Assembly: GCA_014871385.1 (NCBI GenBank)
Contig: CM026426.1
Span: 105,745,281-105,809,280 of the forward strand
Direction: 5' to 3'
DNA length: 64,000 nt
Source: Ceratodon purpureus
Taxonomy: Eukaryota; Streptophyta; Bryopsida; Pseudoditrichales; Ditrichaceae
The translations under genes and the position numbers were made by a program. The notes under the pieces are model-generated. The model saw nothing but the letters and a program-made list of their open reading frames with translations, was not told the DNA's origin and did not search any database. Every line of letters begins with the position of its first letter. Position 1 is the stretch's first letter. This document shows positions 1 to 12,179 of the stretch, piece by piece.

Positions 1-53
1 ACAGAATCAATAATAGGATCTCCCATGTAAAACGAAGTGACGAAGGTGGACGT

Positions 54-299
54 TTACAAAGCTAAGCAGGAGATTATTACATTAGCCCAGAAGGCAGCTC
101 TCGAAAGCCATGGGCCGAGCACATTCTCCGAGCACGGAGTTGTAGGAAACTTTAACCTCTTTCGCGAACTTTCTGACCCGTTCCACATCCTCAGCCACTT
201 TGCCTTCGCTTTGGGTGTTGCTTCAGTAGTGGCTACCATAAGCAACTTGTCCAAACTCATCTCCACCTTCGCCGGATGTTTCTCATAGTGGTTTTTAAT
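54..299 (-). pseudogene. Probable exon of an unrecognised gene, frameshifted
   Basis: Reading the minus strand, a TTTGCAG acceptor ends at 300 and is followed by an open stretch rich in Lys and Glu (starting IKNHYEKHPAKVEM). Near position 190 the coding-like frame appears to shift by one base. The other frame then continues with an amphipathic, charged sequence (AEDVERVRKFAKEVKVSYNS) to a stop. The acceptor is phase 0, which matches the phase-0 GTGAGT donor at 3224, so this may be the exon after the one at 3225-3323. I do not recognise the family. It may be a degraded gene, or two unrelated chance ORFs. Confidence 0.3.
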
Positions 300-941
300 C
301 TGCAAATCCATCCAACTTAATCAAACTTACACGACATGCATCCAGAAAAAAACGACATCCCCACAACATTTGAGCACCGAAAAAACCGCTACCAGATCCT
401 ACAGAGCAGTTTAGAGATCAAACATTCTGATGACCCCTCACAATAATCTCAATTGAATGTCACCAAACACCAGACTTAGATGACACGAAAACCTGAATTT
501 ACGATGTCCCCCAAATTTTATTTTTTCCAAAAAACCGCTGTCGGATCCTACAATACGATTAGGTGTAGTTCAAACATCACCGTCCTTGCACTTTATGCGC
601 AAATTCTAGCATGTAGAGTTAGTTTTCACAGTCATATCATGAAATTAAGCACATTTGTCCATTAATTGGGTGATAATAGACATTCAACCTTACAATCCAA
701 CACGGTACCGAACATAGTGATAGTAAACAGAAATGTCTGTTGAATCCAAAAGTTGAAAAGCAACACCGCGCCATCTCGCCGAGGACAACAGAAACGTACA
801 GTCCCCTCATTATTAATATATCGAAAAATGATATGTCGGATCCGACAGGACAATTTCACGTCCCAAGAAAATGGAGACCCCTCCTCAAATTTGTTATACT
901 GAACACCTAGTTTCAAGATATAAAGTCTCTGTGAAGGAGGG
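300..941. other. Non-coding stretch with degenerate satellite-like fragments
   Basis: No convincing gene is seen. Short pieces resemble the downstream satellite, for example ATGTCGGATCCGACA near 828, suggesting decayed array edge. If the adjacent exon model is right, this is intron. Confidence 0.35.
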
Positions 942-3213
942 TACCACGATATTATTTGAACAAAAATACGAATGTCGAATCCGTCAATGCTCTTTTAAGC
1001 TCGAAGTTTTACGAGACCCTTGCCCAGATTCGGAAAAAATACCTCACTAAACAACAGAGATTTTCCATAACATTATTTGAGGGACACACAATACCACGAT
1101 ATAACTTGAACAAAAATACGAATGTCTAATCCAACAATGGTCTTTTAAGCTCCAAGTTCTACGAGACCCTTGCCCAGATTCAAAAAAAATACATTACAAA
1201 ACAACACAGATTTTCCAAAATAGTATTTGAGGGACACACAATACCACGATATTACTTGAATCAAAATTTGAATGTCGGATCCGATAATGGTCTTTTAGGC
1301 TCGAAGTTTTACGAGCCCCTTGACCTAACTCGGAAATATACGTCACCGAACAACAGAGATTCTCCATAACAATATTTGAGGGACACACAATAACACGATA
1401 CTACTTGAACAAGAATACGAATGTCGGATCCGACAGAGCTCTTTTAAGCTCGAAATTCTACGAGACCCTTGCCCAAATTCGAAAAAATACCTCACCCAAC
1501 AACAGAGATTTTCTATAACAATATTTGAACGATAGACAATACCACGATATTACTTGAACAAAAATACGAATGTCGGATCCGAGAATGCATTTTTAAGCTG
1601 GAAGTTTTACAAGACCCTTGCCCAGATTCGGCAAAATACCTTATTGAACAACAGAGATTTTCAATAACAATATTTGACGGACACACAATACCACAATATT
1701 ACTTGAACAAGAATACAAATGTCGGATCTGTCAATGCTCTTTTAAGCTTGAAATTCTACGAGACCCTTGCCCAAATTCGGAAAAATACCTTATTGAACAA
1801 CAGAGATTTTCCATAACAATATTTGAGCGACAGACAATACCACGATATTACTTGAACAAAAATACAAATGTTGGATCCGACAATGCTCTTTTAAGCTCGA
1901 AGTTTTACGAGACCTTTGCCTAGATTCGGAAAAATACCTCACTGAACAACAGAGATTTTCCATAACAATACTTGACTGACACACAATACCAGCATATTAC
2001 TTGAAAAAAAATACGAATGTCGGATCCGACAATGGTCTTTTACGCTCGAAGTACTACCAGCCCCTTATCCTTATTCGGATAAATACCTCACTAAACAACA
2101 GAGATTTTCCATAACATTATTTGAGGGACACACAATACCAGGATATTATTTGAATCAAATTTTGAATGTCGAATCCGATAATGGTCTTTTAAGCTCAAAG
2201 TTTTACAAGCCCCTTGCCCTAATTCGGAAATATACGTCACCGAACAATAGAGATTCTCCATAACAATATTTGAGTGAGACCCAATACCATGATATTACTT
2301 GAAAAAAAAATACGAATGTCGGATCCGACAATGCATTTTTAAGCTGGAAGTTTTACAAGACCCTTGCCGAAATTCGGAAAAATACCTCATTGAACAACAG
2401 AGATTTTTCATAACAATATTAGAGGGACACTCAATACCACGATATTACTTGAACAAGAATACGAATGTCGGATCCGACAATGCTCTTTTAAGCTCGAAAT
2501 TCTACGAGACCCTTGCCCAAATTTGGAAAAGTACCTCACTCAAAAACAGAGATTTCCCATAACAATATATGGGGGACACACAATACCACGATATTACTTG
2601 AACAAGAATACGAATGTCAAATCCGACAATGCATTTTTAAGCTGGTACTTTTACAAGACACTTGCCTAGGTTCGGAAAAATACCTCATTGAACAACAGAC
2701 ATTTTCCATAACAATATTTGAGGGACACACAATACCACGATATTACTTGAACAAGAATACAAATGTCGGATCCGACAATGCTCTGTTAAGCTGAAAGATT
2801 TACTAGACCCTTGCCCAGAATTGGAAAAATACCTTATTGAACAAAAGAGATTTTCCATATCAATATTTAAGGGACACACAATACCACGATATTACATTAT
2901 CAAGAATCCGAAAGTCTGATCCGACACAGCTCTTTTAAGCTCCAAGTTCTATGAGACTGTAGCCGAGATTTTGAAAAATACCTCACTGAACGACAGAGAT
3001 TTTCCATAAGAATATTTGAGTGACACACAATACCCCGATATTACTTAAAAAAAACTAAGAATGTTGGATCGGACAATGCTTTTTAGGCTTAAAGTATAAC
3101 GAGACCCTTGCCCAGATTCGGAAAAATATCTCACTGAACAACACAGACTTGCATAACAATATTTGATGGACACACAATACCACGATATTACTTGAACAAA
3201 AATACGAATGTCA
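942..3213. repeat. 149-150 bp tandem satellite, about 15 monomers
   Basis: The anchor ACCACGATATTACTTGAA recurs at about 943, 1093, 1243, 1392, 1541 and 1690, and continues to about 3180, giving a period of 149-150 bp. Each monomer carries a near-invariant GTCGGATCCGACAATG core, followed by AAGCTCGAAGTTTTACGAGACCCTT-like and CAACAGAGATTTTCCATAAC-like blocks. Monomers differ by roughly 5-15 percent. Subtypes recur: GCATTTTTAAGCTGG versus GCTCTTTTAAGCTCGAAATTC alternate at 1541/1690, 2287/2436 and 2586/2735, suggesting a dimeric higher-order unit in part of the array. Short minus-strand ORFs of about 64 codons are by-products of the period. The size is in the range common for plant satellites. 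Confidence 0.95.
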
Positions 3214-3224
3214 TATGTACTCAC

Positions 3225-3323
3225 CACCGAATAGTCACCCAAGTTTGAGAGGATGTCAATAACCTCACATTCCTCCACGTTGGGAACCCAAACATCAGTT
3301 TCCTTCTCTACCCTCTCCATCAA
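3225..3323 (-). CDS. Probable internal exon of unrecognised gene
   Basis: The minus strand encodes an acidic segment (MERVEKETDVWVPNVEECE and on) that ends at a consensus donor, GTG|GTGAGTAC, at 3224. The satellite array begins only about 10 bases further on, so it would lie inside the intron. The upstream limit is unclear: an in-frame TGA lies just before GATCAG, and AG acceptor candidates occur around 3336-3342. The phase-0 donor is compatible with the phase-0 acceptor at 300. The product is unknown. Confidence 0.35.
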
Positions 3324-3339
3324 GTGCCACTTCTGATCT

Positions 3340-4120
3340 CAAGATTGAAGTGCTTTCCACCAATTTCTAGTTCAATTTTGGCAAGTGTCGGATCGGATAT
3401 TCAAATCCACGGATTTGTTCAGGAGGGGTACCCTCCTAATTTTCTTGCCCCCCGGTGCCGCGGAAATAGGTCCTCTTTCACGAAAATTTGGTGGTTGGCG
3501 GTGAAATTTTCTACTCACTGCTTACCTACTCACCGCTCACCAGTCACAGCTCACCGCTGCCACACCAGAATTCCCGGCGTGTACACACTGCACATACTAA
3601 ATTAACCGCATACCGTGTTGTTTGATAAGAGCCTTGAGTGTAAATATTTGGATTGGTTATCATTTCCTTTGAATGGACTAGTGGACGTTGATGTTGCGGA
3701 TAAATATTGATCCTGTGGACAATATTTATTTGTTTTTAAGCTCTGCGCTTTATAAATGAATCTTGTGGATTTCACGCCAGCTAACGTGGATAAACATGAA
3801 CGCTGCCTTAAAATCACTGTTACAATATGTGAATTTCTAAAGGTCCAATATGATGTAGAGGAATGTTTCTTTGTAACAATGTGCATTTGCAAAACAATAA
3901 GTAGTGTAGTTGCAGTGACTTAGAGAAATGTGAGATCCTTCAACTTGATCAGAGTATACACCTGTTAAAAATGAAAAAAGGCCCTTGACAGCTTCTGAGC
4001 AGTTGCGACAGGTACCACAAAAATATCCTAAAACTAATCAGAACCTCATTTACAAGGGGAGATTTTAGACACATCTTGCATGTAATCACTACGGGAGACA
4101 ATAAGAAATCAACATAACTC
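3340..4120. other. No gene seen
   Basis: Mixed-composition sequence with a short block of CTCACCGCT-like repeats near 3520-3560. ORFs here are short and without protein-like composition. Confidence 0.3.
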
Positions 4121-4420
4121 TTAACTCATATAAAAATGGAACAACATTGCAAAAACGCGGTTCCAGATGTCTACATCTTGCGCGAGCTCCCGTTCATGAT
4201 CCAAGCCGATGCGGATGAGGAATAGAATTGTTAAGACGTTGGCGTTCACCTCGGCAACATGATTCTCGAAGGACTTCTCGAATCCAAAAACGTCTGCAAG
4301 GAATTGAAAATGCTCCTCCAACTCCCGCTTGTCCCACCATAGTTCCACGTCGTCTTCTTCAAGAGATGTTGTTCTCAGTATGGCCTTCTGTCTATCACCA
4401 GGGCCAAACAATTCGTCCAT
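4121..4420 (-). CDS. Unrecognised small acidic protein or exon (99 aa)
   Basis: An ATG-started ORF on the minus strand (MDELFGPGDRQKAIL...) ends in TAA at 4121. It is rich in Glu, Asp and Phe, predicted mostly helical by eye, and has a hydrophobic patch (NVLTILFLIRIGL) near residue 65. The composition and codon choice look coding. An adjoining coding-like stretch lies upstream in another frame (about 4425-4470), so this may be the last exon or a frameshifted remnant. No family is recognised. It could belong with the minus-strand exons at 3225-3323 and 54-299, but the in-frame stop argues against direct splicing. Confidence 0.4.
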   Translation of the reverse strand: MDELFGPGDRQKAILRTTSLEEDDVELWWDKRELEEHFQFLADVFGFEKSFENHVAEVNANVLTILFLIRIGLDHERELAQDVDIWNRVFAMLFHFYMS

Positions 4421-5790
4421 CTCCTCAAATCTCGATTCCTCTCAAAGTTCTTTGACTCCACTATTACATCGACTTCCCACCTGAACAAGTTGAACAACGA
4501 TATAAGTATCTACAAATCAAAACGTGGTGATTAAATATACGAATGCTAATGCCATATGTGTGGTAGGTTTTTCCAAACCTGTAAAATACGTGTTGGAGCC
4601 TCCTCTGCATCTAATAGTCTCATACAAATTCCACCCCTTGAGCTCTCTCATTCTCTCTAAACAAAACCCCTACAATTGTATGAACCTAGAACCTAGTAGA
4701 AGATGAAGGTGCTAAGACAAGGGTATGTCGAGTGATTGACGGAAGGCATTGGTGCGCACCCACAGTTGTGCATGCGAAAGCAATGTAGAAGAAAGGCAAA
4801 GCAGAAGAAAGACGCACACTTGACTAGGTCTCCATGCTGGAAGAGCTGTGAAAGTTGCAGGGAGAACACAAGGCAACCTTTGACAGCGCTTGTCGTCCTA
4901 GAATGTAGGATCTAGGGGCAAGTAATTGATGGTGGAGATGAGCGATGCTCAACATAAACGGTCAAGATCTACCGGAGTTCTGTACATTATATACTCTAAG
5001 TACCTTTTGTATAGATTGAACGCAATTGCATGTATAAAAGGAGATGGCGGGAAAATTGTTTTTTCACGTATTCTTTGATTAGCCATCTTAGAACAACCAT
5101 TGGGCATCCAAAATCCGCGCTTGGATCTACAAAAATTTTAATTTTTCATACACTTTCCCCCCGCCAACTGTACAGTACTAATTATGCAGACTCACACCGA
5201 ATATGTAACCCCGCTTCAGCTCTTCTAACGGTTTTGAAAAGGCCATTCCATTGCCTATTTCCTGCTAGAGAATCGGCAAAATCCATGCAATCCCTAACAA
5301 ACATTTCTGTACTATCCTTTTTTTTTGTACTTGGGACATATGAAGTGAACCCATCATAAGTACAAAATTAACATGAGCAATTAAGTTTGACAACCCTTTC
5401 AACAGTGGTAATAAGATCTTCAACATCTTACCTATTCCTTTCTCAGATCAAAACCGGGAGAAACATTGAACCATCATGCTCTATCAAAGTACAAAGCTAA
5501 GGTACCCTGCCACATACTGTACTCTCACTCAAAAAGTACTAGGGTCTAGCATACTTACACCCTCGCCAACACAATTGCGAATCCGTCCCAAACTCAACAT
5601 TCTCGACTCCCCAATCGCACTCCTTTTCCAAATCTTCAATCCAAACAACAACCCACCTCACGCCAAACCTCCATTCCTCATAGTAGTTGCCGTGTCCAAA
5701 GAACCCACAAATAGATTACAGACTTTCAGATCAGGTCACCTCAATTTGGGCACCATTTTGTACACAAATGTAAAGAATTGAATCTGAAAT
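4421..5790. other. No supported gene
   Basis: Only short, low-quality ORFs occur on both strands. There is no clear splice-site or domain signal. Confidence 0.3.
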
Positions 5791-6079
5791 TTAATCTTGC
5801 AATTGGGTGCTTGAAGGGTTTGTGAGGGAAAATTGGATTTTCATGCTTTGGGATTGAGGCTTTGGATTTTGGTGGAAGTGGTGGTGATCATGGTGGTCAT
5901 GGAAGCTGTGATTCTTGTTCTTTGAGAGGTTGAAGGTTGCAGGTGCTTGACGCCATCCAACTAAGTGGTCCAAAAACAATCTCCATGAGAAGGTGTACTT
6001 TCCTCGAGGCAGTGACCACTTGACCTCACCTTTCACTTCGAACCAGCACACATGCTTCAACCGTGCAACCTCTGAAAAC
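5791..6079 (-). CDS. Phloem Protein 2-like, C-terminal exon (partial)
   Basis: After an AAGCAG acceptor at 6080-6082 the minus strand reads RFSEVARLKHVCWFEVKGEV, then a segment KWSLPRGKYTFSWRLFL. This matches the PP2 lectin-like core I know from PP2-A and F-box/PP2-B proteins: a valine/alanine-rich strand, CW(F/L)E(V/I)xG, then a conserved strand ending in SWR. PP2 proteins are carbohydrate-binding proteins of phloem and stress responses in plants. About 50 residues of His-rich, Ser/Asn-rich tail (HDHHDHHHFHQ) follow before a stop at 5791, which is unusual for the family. No F-box or N-terminal PP2 exon is found in the 1.5 kb upstream, so the gene is either fragmentary or has a distant first exon. 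Confidence 0.55.
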
Positions 6080-7842
6080 CTGCTTGTTTCTTACACACGA
6101 GAATAATGGTAAGCTCACACGACTGTCGATGAGAGATGTGAGACATCATTTACATACTTGCGGGGTGAGTGTGGTGGTGAGTGGGTCGAGGCTGGCGCAG
6201 CTGTTGTAGCGCGAGCAAAGCAGGTGCAAGGAGGAGCGGGGAGGAGGAGGTGCGGGGAGGAGGAGGTGCGGGGACGAGCGGGGCAGAGCGGGAAGGAGAA
6301 GAGTGGGGCGGAGCTGAAAGGAGAGGAGCAGGAGTGAATGGGCGGGAATGGGCGAGACGACAATGGATGTGACGGACTCCGTCATCCACCAGATTGGCTG
6401 CCCTCGGGAGAGGCTGCTTGGGAGCGCGGCTCGTCGGGAGATTTAGAGAGACCCTATGAACATGATATCGCTCCATCTGTTAGTTGATGGTTTGCCATTC
6501 GTACATGGGACCAGAAGAGGATAATACAGTGAAATAGTGAAACATAGCCGCGTGTACACATGCAGGGAAGTCAATCCCGATTATCATGCTGAAAGACTCA
6601 AGTCTGGATTCAGATATCCCGAAGATTGCACACTGTATGCAAACATATGTGAAATGAGATGGTGAAGCACATTTGAGACAAGATTGTAATATACGTAGGC
6701 GTTGGTTTTTGACCCTTGAAACGAAGAGTGTACGTTGTTCTCGCAAGAGGGATATCAAAACTGCCACTGCCTCCGACTCTCTCGATTTACTTGCGGGTAA
6801 TTACTAGTGTTGGACTGTTATCAAAAATTAGTCATACGAGCCGGTTTAGGATATTGAAGATTTGCTAGAAACACAGATGGGTAAGGTACATGGTATTGTA
6901 GATTTTTAACTTTCACAAATATAGCACTGATATGAATAACGTCAAATGTTGCAAATTCCAAACAGAGTATGACTATGAATATCATCACATTTGATAACAG
7001 TCCATTATCAACTCGGGTAGGTTTTTTTTTTTGCAATACATTCACACATGCTAGGATTTTTTTTTTTTGCAACACAGACACAAATTGCACTGACCGTGGT
7101 TAAAGTGAGTTACAATGCTGCTTATCTGTCGAAACCAACAAATCAACAGGGTTTTGAAAATGAAACAGCTGCTCTTCACGAATTCAGAATCGTGAGCACT
7201 AACATGCGCTGAATGTATCAATCAGTCTGTCATCAAGAAGCAAGGCATCCTAGCCCTCAGGTATATGAAGACAGACTTGCATTGCCATCATTCCCACAAT
7301 GTAGAGTCTGAAGTCTGAAGACCATTAGACTCCCTTTTTTTCAAGAATCTCCTACCTGAAATTCCTATCAAATTCATATTGAAAGATGATTAAAATGCAG
7401 AAAATGTCTTCGCAGTGGAACTCTGCCTATAAAAGAGGACAGTATATGAATACCGTGATGCACTGGAGTGACACACATCACTCTGCCACATGACTTGCAA
7501 TTACACTGATTAATCACAATCTCGGCCAAGTGTAACACGACTAACACAGGATTGTTGCAATTCAGCTGCGTTGATATTACTCCTCACAGCATATCCAACG
7601 TCCGCTATGACTTGGAAAAATTGTGAACTGCAAGCAAAAATTCAAAAGATCCTGTTATTTTGAATCAGCATCCCAATGGAGAGAAATTGAGTCACATGCT
7701 ATCCTTGCCTTCAGGTAACAAGAGCATGATACATCTTACTGTAACGAAGTACTTCAAGTAGCTCGAAGCAAACAGAATCACTAGGAATGATAAAAAATCA
7801 CCAAAGAAATTCCACATACCTCCAACAAAGATACAGTACATG
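6080..7842. other. Low-complexity and intergenic DNA
   Basis: A GA/CT-biased block at about 6190-6360 gives overlapping Pro/Ser-rich ORFs on the minus strand and Gly/Arg/Glu-rich ones on the plus strand. These look like by-products of the bias or a PP2 5' region. Two copies of a T-run followed by GCAA(T/C)ACA lie at about 7021-7045 and 7058-7080. No other gene is supported. Confidence 0.35.
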
Positions 7843-8262
7843 CTACTCATCATCTTCAGGCTCTTCTTTGAAGTAACCAGCCTCCTCAATCTTAGCTTCA
7901 AAATCATCAACTTGTTCCATCTCCTTTGCAAAATACTCTTTCACATCTTTGACTACCAAAGTGATCTCACATTCATGCCAAGAATCCTCAGACCAATTCT
8001 TGTTGATCATTATCAAACTGTCCAAGTTATTTAGACAAAGACGACAACGACGCAAACTCGTGAGCACACCAGCGATTGAGAAAATCCGCTCCGTTTCAAT
8101 CTGAGATCCTGGAATGGCCAAGATTTGCCGTGCAAGAAAGGCTACAGATGGGAAACGGAAAGTATTCAGCTTCCACCAAATTAGGGGCTCCTCCGCCTCA
8201 GGATGCACAATAGTCAAGCGACGGAACAAAGACAGCTCTGCAAGAAGAATACCTTCACACAC
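7843..8262 (-). pseudogene. hAT C-terminal dimerisation domain (exon 4 of hAT copy)
   Basis: The segment includes WWKLNTFRFPSVAFLARQIL and IPGSQIETERIFSIAG, the conserved hAT dimerisation motifs (WW, LA+ L/I, P.S....ER.FS.AG). It is followed by a basic stretch and an acidic tail EEPEDDE before TAG. This is the most reliably recognisable part of the locus. It reads in a different frame from the block upstream. Confidence 0.85.
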
Positions 8263-8310
8263 CTCTTCAGCAGACGCTCAAGCACCGAACATAATTGACA
8301 ATGGAGTAGG

Positions 8311-8348
8311 GTCAACCTAGGTGGAGTCAACCTAGGGTCAACCTAGGG
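8311..8348. repeat. Short tandem repeat GTCAACCTAGG, three copies
   Basis: GTCAACCTAGG occurs at about 8311, 8326 and 8338, each containing the palindrome CCTAGG. It sits exactly where the hAT reading frame is lost, so it is either the cause of the frameshift or a scar. Confidence 0.85.
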
Positions 8349-9067
8349 TTGAGATACTTGTGCACCTTCACGAGGTAAGGGATGAGGATTTTCCTGTCGT
8401 AGTCCTCCACCACCTGTTTCGCAACAGCTACTCCCACATACTGAATCAGCAACTCTAGCCCCTTGAAGCGAGGGTCCTGAATCAAAGACACCATGTTCTG
8501 AGCTTGATCTGCTACAAAATGATTTGAGAATCTCAGAAACGGCTTCATCACATCCACAGCTCTCTTCGCCATCCTTGCCTTCAGAATCTCAATTTCAGAC
8601 TCAAAGTCTCCCACCTGCAGAGGGGGAAACACACTAGCACTCTGATCATACACCCCCTATAACTCAATGGACATCCGGAACGCAGCAGCCAGGGCATTTG
8701 AGTGCAACCAGTATCCGCGAGTTTGATTTAGCATGCACTGCTGCACAACTGGGTTGAGTGTCTGAGTTACGGTTCTCGCAGTTGCCCATGTCATTCCACT
8801 TGGAACGCGAGCTTGCAGCTTCAAGGACTGTCTTCTATAACAAATACTAATAGCATCAGCATGCTCCTGGGTCTCCTGGAACAGCACCACCTTAGAGGCA
8901 AAGCGTGTCTTCACAGGTGTCTTCAATTTCCTTGTCGGTAGCCCCGCATTGATGTAGGTTCTGTCCCACTCTTGACGTCCCTTTCCTGACTTCTTGGTCC
9001 AAGTGATGCAGGATTGCAGAGACTTTTGAGCATCCTTCAAACTAACCTCCTTCATTCCTTTGCACAT
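8327..9067 (-). pseudogene. hAT transposase middle region (exon 3)
   Basis: Two blocks in one frame (9067-8660 and 8653-8327) are separated by a TAG at 8657. They carry WTKKSGKGRQEWDRT, KTPVKTRFASKVVLF and QDPRFKGLELL. These resemble the central part of plant hAT transposases (T.V.TRF.S and L.DPRFK). An acceptor-like GAGTAG lies just before 9067. The intron to exon 2 (9068-10121) holds nothing recognisable. Confidence 0.7.
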
Positions 9068-10121
9068 CTACTCATCGTTGCTGGCATATTGGCATAACTG
9101 ATCAGACAGGGTTCACGTAACAATGAATTAATCAGCATGGGCGCATACATTGACACACAAGCAACCTTAGCAACCAATACCTTTGACAAATAATCTGGCA
9201 GCAAGCATAGACTTTGACACATAAACACCGTTGGCCAATAGTTGCAGAATAGAACCCACTCTTCGAAGATAACAGCCAACCGCATACATTAAATTAACAA
9301 GAATTACTGCACAAGCGAATAAGCTTTCTGAACTAAGAGATCGTATAAAGAGAAACACAGTTTGTTAATCATAATTTTGTAACTTCGTATAGATTAACAA
9401 GAGAAAACAGAGTCGGCAATAATCTGGAATCCTTGATGCATTTCGCACTGTCTTTAAGCTCAAATGAATGTACTCTCAAACACACTGCTTTTTAAAGCCA
9501 TCTGCAGATATCCAATCTACGTAACAAGTAATTGTTGTTGCGTTCAAGTAACAGTTGCAACAGTCGTATAAAGGGAAACATTGATTAACTGTAAAAATCA
9601 ACCGAATCATAAAAACTCCCTTACGGACCAATAGAACATCATCAGCAATAGAACATTCATTTCGATTTAAATTCCTAGCAATCTGAAACAGGAGTGTCGA
9701 TTTAAACTGCACGCAATCTGAAGAGATGACTCCTAGGTTTAGTGAGCTAATTATTTTAAAATAAACCAAACAACACCAAATACAGCTCATCGACCTGCAT
9801 CTGGCAAACCTGAATGGGTCTGCATAAACAAGCACCCATCACTAACTGGAATGTATAAAAAGAACAATACAAGCAGTATGACTTACTAACGTTATGACTG
9901 ATGAAATAATCAAACTTAACAATTGCAAGACATTGACTCAAGCTCTTGCTAGCTCATTCATTCGGAAATAGCAAATTAAAAAATAAACAATAAAAAATGG
10001 ATTGACTGCCCCATACATTGACACAAGCATACACCATAGCCAAGCTACCACACAGATTGAGATAAAGAGAAATTCACGGCAACCAGTAACAAAAAAGACA
10101 TGTCAACTGGGAATTGCATAC

Positions 10122-10796
10122 CTTTGACATGATATGACCAAAACAAGCAGATGAGAAGGGCTTCGGTAACCCCAGCTCATCACACGACACTGTGAGCTGC
10201 AGAGCCTTCTCCAACATCACCAAATTTGCACCCTCATCCTTCATGCAGGCCACTATCTTATCAGTGAGCTTGAACTGCTCTAACAAGGGCTTGACAATCT
10301 AGGCCAACGCTGCTCCTGATGTGTCTTGTGCCTCGAACAGTCCAACTGTTACATGTCTTGGAACCCAGCCCTCATCAATGAAATTCACCACCAATGCAAA
10401 ATTATCCCAACTGATTTGCGACATCCACAGGTCGAAAGTGATTGAAGCAATCTGACAGCTGTTGATGAGTGGAATCACAAACCGGTCCATTGTCTTGGTG
10501 AGCATCGCAGGAATGTGCTCACGAACCAACTGCTTCTGACTCGGGCATACCACTTTTGGATCCCTGCTCAGCATCAGCCTCCGCAGCCATGCAGACTCCA
10601 CAACGCTGAGGGATTCATATCCCTTAGCGATGAACAGAACTAGATCCTCCAGAAATCGCTGCTCCTGCACATCATTTTTTGCGTAGGGCTTTGCATTACC
10701 AAAGTATGCTGTGATCTCTGACGGCGGTGCCCCCTTCCTCTTCTTGGTCTTCTGCTCCCCGTATCTCCTTCTTCCGCTGCTGCCTCCCGCACATAC
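10122..10796 (-). pseudogene. hAT transposase exon 2
   Basis: The exon opens after a TGCGCAG acceptor with a basic nuclear-localisation-like stretch (GRRRYGEQKTKKRKG). It carries the catalytic-region motif ITFDLWMS, whose Asp is the expected first acidic residue, then ends ACFGHIMSK at a GTATGC donor. A TAG at 10299 interrupts it. The flanking residues continue in the same frame on both sides, so it is a point lesion. The preceding intron 10797-12179 shows no other gene. Confidence 0.75.
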
Positions 10797-12179
10797 CTGC
10801 GCAGAATATCCAAGGTTCATGTAATGAGTTGCAGCATATCCCATACACTTGGTGTTTCAAGAAAGATATAGATCTGCCACCTTGATGATATGCAGTTTTA
10901 TGCCAGGAATTGAAGGTTAGGAAAACCTTAAGGTGTCTCAATACTTGCAGTATTAGAGCCAGGATCATGAGTGGGCTACCGCTTATTTAATAGCCATTGT
11001 TGAGGATCGAAAACGCACTCGACACAAGAATCAAGAGAACCATCCAAACAAGCCTCTACTCTATGGCAGCAAGCAAAGAGGGCCTTCAAACAAAGTCAAC
11101 GAAGACGAAGTTTCCATTGATCTAGCTACGGAGTTTGATTGAAGAAACACCGAATTAAACCATGGACAGCGTGCAACCAAGAAGTGAGCAATGCCCGCAA
11201 TCAAGCTAATCTGGATTCAGAATACTTCAAGGCAAGAGAAAGAAGCCATACATGCCCAAGCTTCTGACTTGTTACTCCTTTGGTTGCCATATACAACACA
11301 AATACAAACTGTAGATGAAAAAGCATGACAGAGTCTATTTTCACTAATAAACAACGCACAGTATAGCTCAATGTAGCAACTCTAGACATCTTAAATTAAC
11401 GAGAAAATGAGGCAAAGAGGCACTCGGGTACTTGCAAACAGTTAATGCGGCAAGGAAATGCTCATGCACACAAAAATCAGCCTCACATTGCTCTCCAAAA
11501 ACGCAGCTTCAGTTCATGACATTCCTTATTACGAAAACCACAAGTGATCGCCAAAATAAATTAAAAACGACTCATAGCACACACATACACAGCGAGAAAT
11601 CAACAAAACCAGCACAACAATGAATCAACCGTTTCACATTTCATAAATGCTTCAATATCAACTTTACAACGACAGTCTCGAAACATATCAACGGCAGATC
11701 CACAAACGCCGTAACAGAAAAGAAAAGAAAAACGCGCAACCGCAATCAACAAAGCAGTAGCTCCATTCCCTGATGTCCACCAAAACCAGGCCAAAACCAT
11801 GCACATCGAGTAAAATTCGCATTCAGCAAATTAGCTCACAGCGATAAGCTCTGCTCCTGGATCATGTAGGCCGAAGTCATAAAAGTGATCGATGTAGAAG
11901 ATTACAGTAACCCACAGCAAACAGAAAAGAGTTACGAAATTCAGCATCTTACAATTTTGAGGGATCACAATTTCTGTGCATTGGCAAATCTAGTCCTGGT
12001 TTCCTACACACAAAAATTCTAAGGATTTACTAATTTCAAGAACTCAATAAAGCAAGCACGATTGCTTTGATCATAGGGCCAGGATGTGTCAAGATATACA
12101 CATAGCCCATCATCACCCTGCTACTGTTGAATTAAAAAAAAAAAAAGTTAACTCAAATACACGAGGGTCGAACACAAAC

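Noticed and set aside
1194..2879. Repeated 64-codon minus-strand ORFs as a peptide family
   Set aside because: They are phase by-products of the satellite period with stops at monomer edges.
942..3213. CRISPR-like array
   Set aside because: The whole 150 bp unit repeats with no unique spacers, and the surroundings are eukaryotic; it is a satellite.
6115..6476. Ser/Pro-rich proteins upstream of the PP2 exon
   Set aside because: Three overlapping frames of a GA/CT-biased block all look alike; none has family features, though a short 5' exon of the PP2 gene cannot be excluded.
7148..7160. CAGGGTTTTGAAA as the hAT pseudogene terminal repeat
   Set aside because: It starts like a hAT end, but I found no matching inverted copy or 8 bp duplication beyond 12607.
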